Source: an uncultured Aquimarina sp. (lineage in GTDB: Bacteria; Bacteroidota; Bacteroidia; Flavobacteriales; Flavobacteriaceae). Taken from it: a stretch of DNA of 64,000 nucleotides. A model generated the notes under the pieces. The model worked only from the letters and a program-made list of their open reading frames with translations. It did no database searches and was not told where the DNA came from. Numbering within the stretch: position 1 is the first letter of the stretch; each line of letters starts with the position of its first letter. Positions 15,990-27,139 of the stretch are shown here, in pieces. The DNA lies in the NCBI RefSeq assembly GCF_947500065.1, contig NZ_CANMQT010000001.1, positions 930,001 through 994,000 on the forward strand. The letters run 5' to 3'. Both the position numbers and the translations under genes were made by a program.

Positions 15990-17192
15990 ATGAAGATTAA
16001 ATCAAGTTTCTTATTACTAATTTCGTTCTTTCAATTTTGGATCTATGCTCAAGAAGAAGTAAAAAAAGTCACTCATGACTTCGAATTAGAATTAGAAGGA
16101 GAATATCGATATTTTTATAAAGATGCTCTTTTTGAAGGTCAAAAGGATCATTTTCCGTCACTTGGCATTACACCAGAATATTCATTAGAATGGAATAAAG
16201 GATATGAAAGTATTAATTTCAAAGGTTTTTTTAGACTTGATGTTGATGATGAACGAACACATTGGGATATCCGTGAATTGTATTATCAAAAAGCCAAAAA
16301 TAACTGGGAATTTAGTTTAGGTTTAAAAAAAGTGTATTGGGGTGTTACAGAAAGTAATCATATCGTTGATATTATTAATCAAACCGATGCTGTAGAAACT
16401 TTTGATGGAGAGGAAAAACTAGGACAACCGATGGCTCAGTTTACCTGGATTACTGAGAAATATGGATCTTTTGATTTCTTTTATCTCCCCTATCACAGAA
16501 AGCGTACTTTTTCTGGAAGAAAAGGAAGGCTCCGCTTTCCGGTAGTGATCGATAAAGATGATCTAGCCTATGAAAGTAGTGCCGAAGAATGGAGACAAGA
16601 TGTTGCTTTCCGATGGAAACACTACTTTAGTATTTTTGATATTGGCCTTTCGCATTTCTATGGAACCGGTAGAGAACCTCTTTTTACTTTTGATACTGCT
16701 GGAAATATTAATGCTTTTTATCCTGTAATCAATCAGACAGGTTTGGATCTACAAATTACTCATAATGCTTTCTTATGGAAACTAGAATCCATCTATCGTC
16801 ATGCAGATACTCAGGATTTCTTCGCATTAGTTGCGGGATTAGAATACACCTTTTCTAATATCGATGGGAATGGTTTAGATATTGGGGTTTTAGGAGAGTA
16901 TTTATATGATGAAAGAGATGAATTAGCTATAAATGCTTTACAAAATGATGTATTTTTTGGTAGTCGGATCGCTTTTAACGATACAAAAGATACTTCTATA
17001 TTGATTGGCGGTATCGCCGATCTAGAATCTAGTAGCAAAATTTTTAGTCTAGAAGCTTCCAGGCGCTTTGGAAATACATGGACAGCAGAAATAGAAGCTA
17101 GGGTATTCAGTAAAATAGATACTAACGAATTCATACTGTCTAATTTTAGTGAAGATAGTTTTTTAAGAATTTCAATATCAAAATATTTTTAA
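15990..17192 (+). CDS. Outer-membrane beta-barrel protein of the MMPL operon
   Basis: 400 residues: signal peptide (FLLLISFFQFWIYAQ), then a chain of amphipathic strands rich in Trp/Tyr/Phe (for example WEFSLGLKKVYWGVTESNH) ending in a terminal aromatic residue (SISKYF), the hallmark of barrels inserted by BAM. By context it is the outer-membrane component for the MMPL exporter and LolA-type carrier upstream. The 111-base gap before it contains AGCACACA and TGTGTGCT in inverse orientation with a T run, so its expression may be partly independent. No named family recognised. Confidence 0.75.
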   Translation: MKIKSSFLLLISFFQFWIYAQEEVKKVTHDFELELEGEYRYFYKDALFEGQKDHFPSLGITPEYSLEWNKGYESINFKGFFRLDVDDERTHWDIRELYYQKAKNNWEFSLGLKKVYWGVTESNHIVDIINQTDAVETFDGEEKLGQPMAQFTWITEKYGSFDFFYLPYHRKRTFSGRKGRLRFPVVIDKDDLAYESSAEEWRQDVAFRWKHYFSIFDIGLSHFYGTGREPLFTFDTAGNINAFYPVINQTGLDLQITHNAFLWKLESIYRHADTQDFFALVAGLEYTFSNIDGNGLDIGVLGEYLYDERDELAINALQNDVFFGSRIAFNDTKDTSILIGGIADLESSSKIFSLEASRRFGNTWTAEIEARVFSKIDTNEFILSNFSEDSFLRISISKYF

Positions 17193-17215
17193 TTTTTAGT
17201 TGCAACGATATTCCC

Positions 17216-17223
17216 TATTTTTG
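17216..17223 (+). promoter_or_regulatory. Possible -7 box of a Bacteroidota promoter
   Basis: TATTTTTG matches the Bacteroidota/Flavobacteriia TAnnTTTG box exactly and lies 22 bases before the lipoprotein start at 17246. A TTG 13 bases upstream is closer than the usual -33 element, so this is weak. Confidence 0.3.
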
Positions 17224-17245
17224 GTCTGTTATTGAAAAGCTTACG

Positions 17246-17827
17246 ATGAGATCATTATTATCTATACTACTTATACTTACTATCACCTGTTTTGGGTGTA
17301 AAAAAGAGAACAAGGCTATTGCACAGGAAGAAAATGAAATTGTATTGCTTGATAGCTTATCAAAAGAAAAAGCAAAAATAGAACTACTAAAATTATCTCC
17401 GCAGGCAATCACAGAGTTAGAAAATTTCGAGGATTTTCAGAATTTTAAAACCTTGATGTTATCTATGAGCAACTCAAATCCTTTTTACATAAAAAAATAT
17501 GCGGATAGTGTTGATCTTTTGGTCCAAAGTTTCAATGAAAACCTATCTGAAGATTTAAAAGTAAATACAATAAGCTCCAGAATTGCGGTGATAACGACAG
17601 AATCTGGATTATTAATGCAACTCGCTGAAAAGAAAAACCCTGATGCTCAGAAATTATTGGATGCCAATATACGCTTACTTACTGCTTACAATAGCTTAAT
17701 TATACAGCTAAACGAGTTATCCTTAGCAATACCTGAGAATATTGAAAAAGAACTTCTTAGAGAACGAGATATCTTAAGAGATTCTATTTTAAACCCCAAA
17801 GAAAAAAATACAGAAATAGAAGAATAA
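17246..17827 (+). CDS. Hypothetical helical lipoprotein
   Basis: 193 residues; lipobox TCFGCKKE (Cys18). The remainder is almost entirely predicted helix, with heptad-like Leu/Ile spacing (SKEKAKIELLKLSPQAITEL and LLDANIRLLTAYNSLIIQL), so it may be a helical bundle or coiled coil in the periplasm. Five bases before the next gene, which is probably co-transcribed. I do not recognise the family. Confidence 0.7.
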   Translation: MRSLLSILLILTITCFGCKKENKAIAQEENEIVLLDSLSKEKAKIELLKLSPQAITELENFEDFQNFKTLMLSMSNSNPFYIKKYADSVDLLVQSFNENLSEDLKVNTISSRIAVITTESGLLMQLAEKKNPDAQKLLDANIRLLTAYNSLIIQLNELSLAIPENIEKELLRERDILRDSILNPKEKNTEIEE

Positions 17828-17832
17828 TTATC

Positions 17833-18351
17833 ATGAAAAATATAATTGTTATAACGTCATTAATAATAACTGTAATCTGTTCTGCTCAATCCAAAAATAC
17901 TTCAATCCCTGATACAAAACATGAGATAAACAATGTCTTAGAACAATGGCATAAAGCCGCTGCTGATGCTTCTTTTGACTCCTATTTTGGGTTAATGACA
18001 GAAGATGCAATATTTATTGGTACAGATGCTACAGAAAATTGGACATTACCAGAATTTAAAGCATTTTCTAAACCTTATTTTGACAAGGGAAAAGCCTGGA
18101 GTTTTAGTACACTAGAGAGAAATATATTTACTAATCCATTAACAAATCTGGCTTGGTTTGATGAATTATTAGATACACAAATGGGTATTTGTAGAGGCAG
18201 TGGAGTATTACAAAAAACTGCAGAAGGCTGGAAAGTAAAACATTATGTACTGTCTATTGCTATACCTAATCAAAATGTAAAGAAAATCACTACACTTAAA
18301 CAAGCCTTTGATACTGATTTAATGAAGAAGTTGAGAAGTAAACAAAACTAA
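17833..18351 (+). CDS. Exported NTF2/SnoaL-like protein
   Basis: 172 residues with a signal peptide (IVITSLIITVICSAQ). The core is a typical NTF2-like cone: INNVLEQWHKAAADASFDSYFGLMTEDAIFIGTDATENW, a second helix, and a final VLQKTAEGWKVKHYVLSIAIP strand pair. SnoaL-like proteins of this sort usually lack a defined activity and bind small ligands. Five bases after the preceding lipoprotein. Its stop overlaps the stop of the convergent HAD gene by four bases. Confidence 0.85.
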   Translation: MKNIIVITSLIITVICSAQSKNTSIPDTKHEINNVLEQWHKAAADASFDSYFGLMTEDAIFIGTDATENWTLPEFKAFSKPYFDKGKAWSFSTLERNIFTNPLTNLAWFDELLDTQMGICRGSGVLQKTAEGWKVKHYVLSIAIPNQNVKKITTLKQAFDTDLMKKLRSKQN

Positions 18352-19001
18352 AACAAAGTTTTTCTAAATCCCTCAATATCAGAATAACACTTTGTTGCTC
18401 CGTGCTTTATTAATTTTTCTTTATTCTTATCTCCTATTCCAACAAAATCTAAGGATAAATTCTGAGCAGTTTTCAGATCCCAAAGTCCGTCTCCAACAGA
18501 AACGATATTAGTAAAAGCTGATGTATTATAAAACGTTTTTGCTCTTTCTATAGCATCCATAACAAATCCTTCACGCGATTCATGAGTCATCGAAGTAGCT
18601 AGCAATAATTCATCATACCATATATCACATTGTTGTAATTTCAACATTGCTGGTTTCGGTAATGCTCCAGTTGCAAAACAAAACGGAATTGAATTATCTC
18701 TGAAAAATTGTATCAAAGACTTAGCTCCATGAATCTCTTTTACAGGATCAAACTCCTGCATCTGTTCCATAAGATTATTCTCAAAGTCCTTCAATAAGTT
18801 TTCAGAAAAACTTTCTTTAATATTTCGTTCGTAATTATATCGCAACGCATAACTATCAGTATGATGCTTGTAGTTATTATAATCTGTATCTATGTCCTCA
18901 ATTCCTAGACTCATCATAGCTTTAGTCACAGAAATAAGATACATAGGCACACTATCCGTTAAGGTGCCATCAATATCAAATATGTAGAGTGTGTCTTTCA
19001 G
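18348..19001 (-). CDS. HAD-family hydrolase with apparent CTG start
   Basis: 217 residues if started at CTG (19001). The first in-frame ATG (18950) would delete catalytic motif I; upstream of it the same frame reads LKDTLYIFDIDGTLTDSVP, containing the nucleophile DxDGT. No ATG, GTG or TTG lies between the TonB-receptor stop (19019-19017, same frame) and that motif. Further motifs are FCFATGALPKPAM and VSVGDGLWDLKTAQ. The family is phosphoglycolate-phosphatase-like. The CTG is where relatives would have Met. It starts 16 bases after the receptor stop, so coupled re-initiation is possible. The assignment as HAD is firm; the start is inferred. Confidence 0.8.
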   Translation of the reverse strand: MKDTLYIFDIDGTLTDSVPMYLISVTKAMMSLGIEDIDTDYNNYKHHTDSYALRYNYERNIKESFSENLLKDFENNLMEQMQEFDPVKEIHGAKSLIQFFRDNSIPFCFATGALPKPAMLKLQQCDIWYDELLLATSMTHESREGFVMDAIERAKTFYNTSAFTNIVSVGDGLWDLKTAQNLSLDFVGIGDKNKEKLIKHGATKCYSDIEGFRKTLF

Positions 19002-19016
19002 AAGAAATGTCTTAGT

Positions 19017-21425
19017 CTATAAAGAATATTTGAGTGATAAAATAAAGTTTCTACCTGCTCCTGCAATACCAGAAGAGTATGCTCTGTAACGTTGATCTGT
19101 AATATTCTCAATGGTCAAGGTTGTTTGTAAACTTTTAGTAAACTGATATCTTGACCGAATATTGAGGGTATACCAAGATGGAGAATACGGATTCCCATTT
19201 TCATCTAAAGCATATAAAAAATCATTGTTTTGTTGTGATGGTGCCAAATCTTCAAAATCAAACCGACCGTTATAGATGGCGGAAAAATCAATCATCCACT
19301 TGTCTTTAGTATAGGTAAGGTTTGTACTCCCAAACTGAGGAGCTACATGCCTTGATGGCGAAACAGATCCATCATCAAGTTCTTCCTCTCCACCAGTAAA
19401 AGTATATTTTGAAGAAAGGTTGAAGTTTTTTATAAAATCATAACTAATTCCCGCTTCGAAACCATAAATCCTAGCATTCGCTGCATTCTGAATCGCCTGT
19501 ACATTACTCAATTCTCCTCCAAAGAGAACTTCTGTTGCTCCATTAAGAGAAAAATCTCTACGCACTAAAGCATTATCAAGCTGGGTATAATAGGTAGCTA
19601 AATCAATCTTGAAGTTTTTGCCCAAGGCAGCAGTCACTCCTATTTCTCCATTATACGCATATTCTGGCTCTAAATCCGGATTAGGTACCACTACAGAACC
19701 TGGTTCAGAATCAAAAATTTTACCTACATCGTCAATATTTGGTGCTCTGAATGCTGTTGAAAAATTTAATTTCCATTGTAAGATATCATTCGGCAACCAA
19801 CTAATTCCTGCAGTTCCCGTAAATGCTTCTGTATCTATATTAGCTTCTGTAAACGGGAAATCAAAAAACGTATCATCAAACTCCGAATACAAGATAATTC
19901 TGTTATATCGAATACCACCTTGAAATCTTAATTTCTCACTTAATTTACTTTTTATACTCGCATAAGCGGCAATAGATTGCCAAGTAGATCCATCTGGATA
20001 TCTGGATGGTGCAGCTGCTATTTCGTTTGTAGAGATATTAAGCATTGAACCTTCAGAAGCTACTTGGTTTAAAACATATTCTAATCCATAATAAACCGTT
20101 GTCTTATCATCGAATTTCTTCTCAAAATCAAGATTCGCAGAATACGCATCTACATCTTCTTTTGTTCTTTCTAATATATCGCCCCCAAAGTCTCGATCGT
20201 TTCTACTTTCTTGAAAATTTTGATAAGCTGCCGTGAATTTCAGCTTAGTATAAATTGTGTTTTCCCACTTATTAGTTAGTTGGAAATTCCCCATCAACCA
20301 TTGTTGGGGACCGTAATACCATTCTGCGGATCTTAAGTTTCCATCTCTACGACGAATCAAACGATCATATCTTGGATAATCAGATGTCTTAGTATAGATA
20401 AACCCCGCACCGAAGTCCCAATGTTCATTGGGAGTAAAATGTATTTTCTGTAAGAAATTCATCTGGTCGTATCCAGTGAATACCTGAGTTTCCGGATCAC
20501 CATTTTGAATAACCGTATCTACCCCATCAATAATCTCCACATATTCATTTCTCAGATAATCATCAGAACCATGACTTCCCATTTTTAGATCATCAAAATC
20601 CGTATAGCTCGCACTTGTCAAAAAAGCCCATTTTTCTAACCCTATATTAAAATCAATATGGCCAGTTTTTTCGTTACTTGCACTTGCATATCTGGCAATC
20701 GCGTTTCCGCTTAATTTATTTTTCCCACTTATCGCGAACTTAGGTTGAGCAGTGTAAAAATTCATTACACCACCTACCGCATCACTTCCATATACTACAG
20801 ATCCTGGACCCAGAATTACTTCAGTTCTATCTACAGTAAAAGGATCTACGGATATTACATTTTGTACATTTCCGCCTCTAAAAATAGCATTATTCATACG
20901 CACTCCATCAACAGTAAGCAACAATCGATTAGTAGAAAAGCCACGTATTATAGGGCTTCCTCCACCCAACTGACTTTTTTGTATAAATACCTGACCACTA
21001 CTTTGTAAAAGATCGGCAGAAGTTTGTGGTGTAGAAAAAGCAATTTCATCAGAGGTTATACTAACAATTTTTTGAGTAACATCTTTTTTATCTTGCTCCC
21101 ATTTAGATACCGAAATAATAACTTCTGATAACTGGTTTTCGTCCACTTCTAGATATACAACATTAGAAGATTCAAGAATTTTGGATTTTATAAAAGAAGT
21201 GGTAATATGAGAGATATGAACAAAATATAGTATTTCCGTTTCTGAAAAAACTGAAATATCCGCTATCCCATCAAAATCAGTGACTGTTGTCTTTGATTTT
21301 GTCTCGTTATATATAGTAACACTAGGGATCGGCTGATTATTTGATCTACTCAGTACTGTTATACTTTGAGCAGCATTATCTGTGATAAAAAATAAAGTGA
21401 ATACAACAACTATAAATAAGCGCAT
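19017..21425 (-). CDS. TonB-dependent outer-membrane receptor
   Basis: 802 residues. Signal peptide (LFIVVVFTLFFITDNAAQS), a carboxypeptidase-D-like domain (about 22-100, NQPIPSVTIYNETKSKTTVTDFDG), a plug domain (TPQTSADLLQSSGQVFIQKSQLGGGSPIIRGFSTNRLLLTVDGVRMN), and a 22-strand barrel ending in Leu (NFILSLKYSL). The plug motif QKSQxGGGSPxIRGF is typical of haem/iron-chelate or other small-substrate receptors rather than SusC. No SusD partner is next to it. The following HAD gene appears co-transcribed. The ligand cannot be fixed from the sequence. Confidence 0.92.
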   Translation of the reverse strand: MRLFIVVVFTLFFITDNAAQSITVLSRSNNQPIPSVTIYNETKSKTTVTDFDGIADISVFSETEILYFVHISHITTSFIKSKILESSNVVYLEVDENQLSEVIISVSKWEQDKKDVTQKIVSITSDEIAFSTPQTSADLLQSSGQVFIQKSQLGGGSPIIRGFSTNRLLLTVDGVRMNNAIFRGGNVQNVISVDPFTVDRTEVILGPGSVVYGSDAVGGVMNFYTAQPKFAISGKNKLSGNAIARYASASNEKTGHIDFNIGLEKWAFLTSASYTDFDDLKMGSHGSDDYLRNEYVEIIDGVDTVIQNGDPETQVFTGYDQMNFLQKIHFTPNEHWDFGAGFIYTKTSDYPRYDRLIRRRDGNLRSAEWYYGPQQWLMGNFQLTNKWENTIYTKLKFTAAYQNFQESRNDRDFGGDILERTKEDVDAYSANLDFEKKFDDKTTVYYGLEYVLNQVASEGSMLNISTNEIAAAPSRYPDGSTWQSIAAYASIKSKLSEKLRFQGGIRYNRIILYSEFDDTFFDFPFTEANIDTEAFTGTAGISWLPNDILQWKLNFSTAFRAPNIDDVGKIFDSEPGSVVVPNPDLEPEYAYNGEIGVTAALGKNFKIDLATYYTQLDNALVRRDFSLNGATEVLFGGELSNVQAIQNAANARIYGFEAGISYDFIKNFNLSSKYTFTGGEEELDDGSVSPSRHVAPQFGSTNLTYTKDKWMIDFSAIYNGRFDFEDLAPSQQNNDFLYALDENGNPYSPSWYTLNIRSRYQFTKSLQTTLTIENITDQRYRAYSSGIAGAGRNFILSLKYSL

Positions 21426-21428
21426 TAC

Positions 21429-22148
21429 CTAACTAAAAATTTCGTTCAAAATCGTAAGTGACTTTGGTTTTTTAAAACCGTGCAAATGTAGCTCAAAATA
21501 TACTAATAACATGGTAAGAATGTCATTTCTTACTGCTCTAGATATCTTAATATTCATACTATCCTCAAATGTTGTGCCTAAAAAATCTTTAAAAACCAAA
21601 ACACTTTGGTCTTCTTTACAATAAATGTTTGTGGTCTCCTTTTGAAAACAACCATCCTGCATATTAAAAACGGATAACGATATATTAGATATGTCAGGAT
21701 AAAAACCTAAATATTGAGTAAGCTTTATTAAAAACGAGATATGAAAGTTACTGATATTATCATGAGAATCCAACCATAAAAATGTAGTTTCCAAATAATG
21801 AAAAAGTTCTTCATTTGCTTCTTCTTCATGAATTGTATTCTTTAGTACTTCTGAGAGAAAAAATACCAATGAGCCTTTAACAAAATCTGTGTGTAATGAT
21901 TGATATGGTTTAAGAATCCTAGCCTCTTTTATTCTTTCTAAGGTTCCTTTGTTTCTATGACTAGCTTCAATTTCTAATAAAGACAATGGCTGAAAAAGTG
22001 ATGCTCTTATTTTTCCTCTTTTAGATTTTAACACTCCTTTTAATAAATAAGAATGTAAACCGCTGGTTTTTGTTAATAAAGAAACTATTAAATCACTTTC
22101 TCCATAACGTAAAGAGTGAATTACTATAGCCGATGTTTTAACAATCAT
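21429..22148 (-). CDS. recO: DNA repair protein RecO
   Basis: 239 residues. Begins MIVKTSAIVIHSLRYGESDLIVSLLTKTSGLHSYLLKGV, the OB-fold opening of RecO, which loads RecA on gapped DNA with RecR. The helical C-terminal part includes FFLSEVLKNTIHEEEANEELF. The zinc-binding Cys set of some RecO proteins is incomplete here (single Cys residues only), as is common in Bacteroidota. It overlaps the porZ stop/start region by one base and is followed four bases later by the TonB receptor. Confidence 0.9.
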   Translation of the reverse strand: MIVKTSAIVIHSLRYGESDLIVSLLTKTSGLHSYLLKGVLKSKRGKIRASLFQPLSLLEIEASHRNKGTLERIKEARILKPYQSLHTDFVKGSLVFFLSEVLKNTIHEEEANEELFHYLETTFLWLDSHDNISNFHISFLIKLTQYLGFYPDISNISLSVFNMQDGCFQKETTNIYCKEDQSVLVFKDFLGTTFEDSMNIKISRAVRNDILTMLLVYFELHLHGFKKPKSLTILNEIFS

Positions 22149-24427
22149 TATCTAACTATCAAAAGCTTAGAAACAGTTGTTTCTCCTTGATCTTCTCCCG
22201 TTACCAAAATAAGATAAACTCCAGATGCAACCTTATGTCGCCCAAATGCAGTGGTATCCCACTGAATACTTCCTCCTTCACTAACCTCTTCATATACCAA
22301 ATTACCTTCTATATCCGTTATTTTTACATTGGCTCTGCTCGTTAACCCTTTTATAGTTACTCGCCCATTAAAACCTGGTCTCACCGGATTAGGAAATGCA
22401 GCTACATTATCAAGGTTGTTTTCAGGTCCTGTTGCTATTCCCTTAAATTCCAACAATCCTAGTTCTGTAGCGAAATAAACGGAGCCTGTAGCATCATCAA
22501 CAGAAATATCTCTAACATTATTAGTTGGTAAAGGTGAATTGTCTTTTGTAAAATGGGCTAAGGTCTCTTGTCCGTCAGGAGAAAAATAAAACACCCCAGA
22601 TGATGCCGTCGCTACCCATTTATTATTAGATCCATCAGCTTCAATATCCGTTATTGTTTCATCAAACAAAAGCTCCTGAGGAACACCTTCATCATCTAGA
22701 ATAATGATCTGACTGGCTTGAGGATTACTTTGCTGAAATACTCCCGAAGTATTAAACAACACTCTAATTCCCCTAAAAGTACCTATCCATAATTGATTAT
22801 TTCGATCTACTTCTAAGGCCAAAATATAATTGCTTGGAAGATTAGAACCTTCTGATTCCCCTGATAATCGAATCAAATTTTCGGTATTAGAGTTATATCC
22901 AATTACTCCAGAATTCCATCCTCCAAAAAACAAATTACCTTCTCTATCAACTACTGTATCCGAAAACCCCAGATTTCCACCCGGATTTGATATCAAGCCA
23001 CTTAGATTTACATTAAAAGTTTGTGTTGATCCAGGAGAAAATCTCTTTAGACCATTATTAACCCTTGAATTATTAATCCATAGATCCCCATCATTATCAA
23101 AAACAGCACCATTGAGAAATACAAATGCTGGATTATCCTCGACAAAGGCTTCAAAACCACTATTTAAATTGTTATATAAATTTGTTACAACATTGTCATT
23201 AACCTCTAACAACCCACTACTTAAACTACTTATAAAAACCTGATCCTCATTATTAGGGTTTATCGTAATATGTGATAATGATGTTGCTCCGAGTACTTCA
23301 TCTTTGGAAATATTCAACCATCCATCTGATGTAAGTTTGCTTATACCCCGATTTTTAAGAGGAAATGGATTGAAATTCACATCATACTGACCAAAAACCA
23401 CCCATAAGTTATCGTTTAGAACTTCCAATCCAAAAGCAGCATTAAGCAAAGGGCCATTTGGAGTTACTGAATTTTTAGCACCTAAATCATTAAAATCAAC
23501 TTCTAATAATCCTCTACTATCTGTTCCTAAATACACATTATTATTAAAGCTTAAAGCTGTATTAAGTACAAAAGCGTCTTCTGTAGTACTTGTGACCGAA
23601 TTTATTTCTTGTAAGCTCTTATCAAAAATCAAAGCCCTATCTATAATTGCTATAGTTAAGTTATCTGAATCTGAATAAAAATCCCGAACTATTGTAGGTG
23701 TGGTTATCACCGTTGTCAATACATTACCATCAACTCGACTAACAATACTAGTGTTTTGATGAACCAAAATTTGATCATTAAACAAGGTAATCCCATTAAA
23801 ATTACCAGAGATAAGTGTAGACCATTGATTAAAATCAACTAAATTGGGGTTATTAACATCTGCGGTCAATATTCCACTACCAATAGTAGTTGCATATATA
23901 GAATTATCAAATATCGTGGTTCCTGTTATATTTATTTGTGACCCTGCTGGACCGACAAAAAACGTATCTCCAAATTCTATTCTTTCTAAATTGAATTCTA
24001 CAATCCCAAATTCAGTTGAAATAAAAAGTGTATCCTCATTTTCAAAAAAGTGATTGATCCTTTTTTGGGTAGGAGCAATAGTTGGTTTTTCTAAAATATC
24101 TATAAAAGTTCTAACTTCATCATCTATAACTAATTCCAACAATCCATTTTCGTACCCAATAACTGTAATATCATATGTTGAACTATGATAAATAGTAGAA
24201 ATAGCCTCTCCAGACAAACCATTTACAGTAGAAATAGTTTCTGAAGTTCTCGTATCTGTATCATATACAAAAACCGCATTTTCCGAAACTGCATACACTT
24301 TATTATCAACAGCATATGCATCGTTAATCTGAAAATAAGAATAATGCCCAGTCCATTGATTGCTAAAATCTTGAGAAAAAAGACATAATGGAAAAATTAG
24401 AAGTATTAATTGTCTGAAATATTGCAT
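22148..24427 (-). CDS. porZ: Type IX secretion protein PorZ
   Basis: 759 residues. Signal peptide, then two seven-bladed beta-propeller halves built from two-component-regulator-propeller repeats (for example SVNGLSGEAISTIYHSS, LALEVDRNNQLWIGTFRGIRVL, TDIEADGSNNKWVATASSGVFYF), and a C-terminal sorting-like domain from about residue 675 (FPNPVRPGFNGRVTIKGL ... VYLILVTGEDQGETTVSKLL). The architecture matches PorZ, which works with PorU in cleaving cargo signals and attaching lipopolysaccharide at the surface. Its pairing with recO is the typical flavobacterial arrangement. Confidence 0.9.
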   Translation of the reverse strand: MQYFRQLILLIFPLCLFSQDFSNQWTGHYSYFQINDAYAVDNKVYAVSENAVFVYDTDTRTSETISTVNGLSGEAISTIYHSSTYDITVIGYENGLLELVIDDEVRTFIDILEKPTIAPTQKRINHFFENEDTLFISTEFGIVEFNLERIEFGDTFFVGPAGSQINITGTTIFDNSIYATTIGSGILTADVNNPNLVDFNQWSTLISGNFNGITLFNDQILVHQNTSIVSRVDGNVLTTVITTPTIVRDFYSDSDNLTIAIIDRALIFDKSLQEINSVTSTTEDAFVLNTALSFNNNVYLGTDSRGLLEVDFNDLGAKNSVTPNGPLLNAAFGLEVLNDNLWVVFGQYDVNFNPFPLKNRGISKLTSDGWLNISKDEVLGATSLSHITINPNNEDQVFISSLSSGLLEVNDNVVTNLYNNLNSGFEAFVEDNPAFVFLNGAVFDNDGDLWINNSRVNNGLKRFSPGSTQTFNVNLSGLISNPGGNLGFSDTVVDREGNLFFGGWNSGVIGYNSNTENLIRLSGESEGSNLPSNYILALEVDRNNQLWIGTFRGIRVLFNTSGVFQQSNPQASQIIILDDEGVPQELLFDETITDIEADGSNNKWVATASSGVFYFSPDGQETLAHFTKDNSPLPTNNVRDISVDDATGSVYFATELGLLEFKGIATGPENNLDNVAAFPNPVRPGFNGRVTIKGLTSRANVKITDIEGNLVYEEVSEGGSIQWDTTAFGRHKVASGVYLILVTGEDQGETTVSKLLIVR

Positions 24428-24494
24428 AGTCTTTGAGTAATATTAACTCTGGCTTGATAACACGCTAAAATAGTAATTATTGCTTTTAAATAAC

Positions 24495-24530
24495 GAAAAA
24501 AAGCCGTTCTATTACAATAAGAACGGCTTT
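24495..24530 (-). terminator. Intrinsic terminator of gdhA
   Basis: On the minus strand AAAGCCGTTCT pairs with AGAACGGCTTT around a nine-base loop and is followed by TTTT. Starts 23 bases after the gdhA stop. Confidence 0.85.
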
Positions 24531-24552
24531 CAATATAAATCTTAGTTATTAT

Positions 24553-25899
<1,347 letters not shown>

Positions 25900-25999
25900 T
25901 TAATCGAATTAATAGATTCTTATTTAAAGATTGATTTAACGTGTCAAATATATGATATTCTCAAAAAAATATATCTGATTTTTTGAATTTAATAATATG

Positions 26000-27139
26000 T
26001 TATCCTATTGCTTGTTTTAGATCTTCGATTAAGTCATTTACATCTTCTATACCAACACTTAATCTAATCAATGAGTCTACTACACCTGTTTTTTCTCGTT
26101 CTTCTCTTGGAATTGAAGCATGTGTCATACTTGCTGGATGTCCAGCTAAACTTTCAACACCTCCTAATGATTCTGCTAAAGTGAAAATTTTCAATTTTTC
26201 TACTATACTAATTGCTTCATCAAAATTACTGTCTTTGGTTACAAAAGATAACATCCCTCCAAATCCATCCATTTGTTCCTTTGCAATATTATGATTGGGA
26301 TGATTTTCAAATCCTGGCCAATATACTTTTTTAATTTTAGGGTGATTTTCAAGATATTTAGCAATTGCTTCACCATTTTCACAATGGCGTTGCATACGCA
26401 CATGCAAGGTCTTGATTCCCCTTAACGCCAAAAAACTATCCTGAGGCCCACATACAGCTCCACTTGCATTCTGAATAAAATACAAACGCTTCGCAACCTC
26501 ATCATCTTTAACAATTAAAGCTCCCATTACCAAATCACTATGTCCTCCTATATATTTAGTAGCGCTATGCATTACAATATCAGCACCAAGATCCAAAGGT
26601 CTCTGCAAATATGGCGTTGCAAACGTGTTGTCTACAGCTAATAAAACATTATTTTCTTTTGACACCTTTGCAATTGCTTTAATATCAATAATATTCATCA
26701 TTGGATTTGTTGGTGTTTCCACCCAAATCAACTTAGTATTTTCATTTACATACGCTCCAACTTTGCTAGCATTTCCCATTCCAACAAAATGAAATTTTAT
26801 TCCAAAATCTTCAAAAATCTTAGTGAATAATCTATAAGTTCCTCCGTACAGATCATTAGTAGAGATAACTTCATCCCCAGGCTTTAGTAATTTAAGCACA
26901 GCATCTATAGCAGCTAATCCAGATCCAAACGCTAAACCATATTTTCCATTCTCTATGCTTGCAAATGCATTTTCTAAAGCTTTTCTGGTAGGATTATGTG
27001 TTCTGCTATATTCAAATCCTTTATGTCCTCCAGGTGTGGTCTGCGCATACGTAGAGGTTTGATATATCGGAGGCATTACAGCACCGTAAGCGGGATCATG
27101 TTCTTGTCCGCCGTGTATGGTTTTAGTATTAAATTTCAC
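26000..27139 (-). CDS. metB: Cystathionine gamma-synthase/lyase (PLP)
   Basis: 379 residues. Cys/Met-metabolism PLP family signature: FEYSRTHNPTRKALENAFASIENG, the PLP-phosphate-binding region FGSGLAAIDAVL and the Schiff-base lysine in HSATKYIGGHSD. The C-terminal SLGGVESLAGHPASMTHASI is standard. Sequence cannot separate gamma-synthase from gamma-lyase, so the symbol is provisional. I checked the 160 bases upstream for a SAM riboswitch and saw none. The upstream gene is divergent. Confidence 0.9.
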   Translation of the reverse strand: MKFNTKTIHGGQEHDPAYGAVMPPIYQTSTYAQTTPGGHKGFEYSRTHNPTRKALENAFASIENGKYGLAFGSGLAAIDAVLKLLKPGDEVISTNDLYGGTYRLFTKIFEDFGIKFHFVGMGNASKVGAYVNENTKLIWVETPTNPMMNIIDIKAIAKVSKENNVLLAVDNTFATPYLQRPLDLGADIVMHSATKYIGGHSDLVMGALIVKDDEVAKRLYFIQNASGAVCGPQDSFLALRGIKTLHVRMQRHCENGEAIAKYLENHPKIKKVYWPGFENHPNHNIAKEQMDGFGGMLSFVTKDSNFDEAISIVEKLKIFTLAESLGGVESLAGHPASMTHASIPREEREKTGVVDSLIRLSVGIEDVNDLIEDLKQAIG

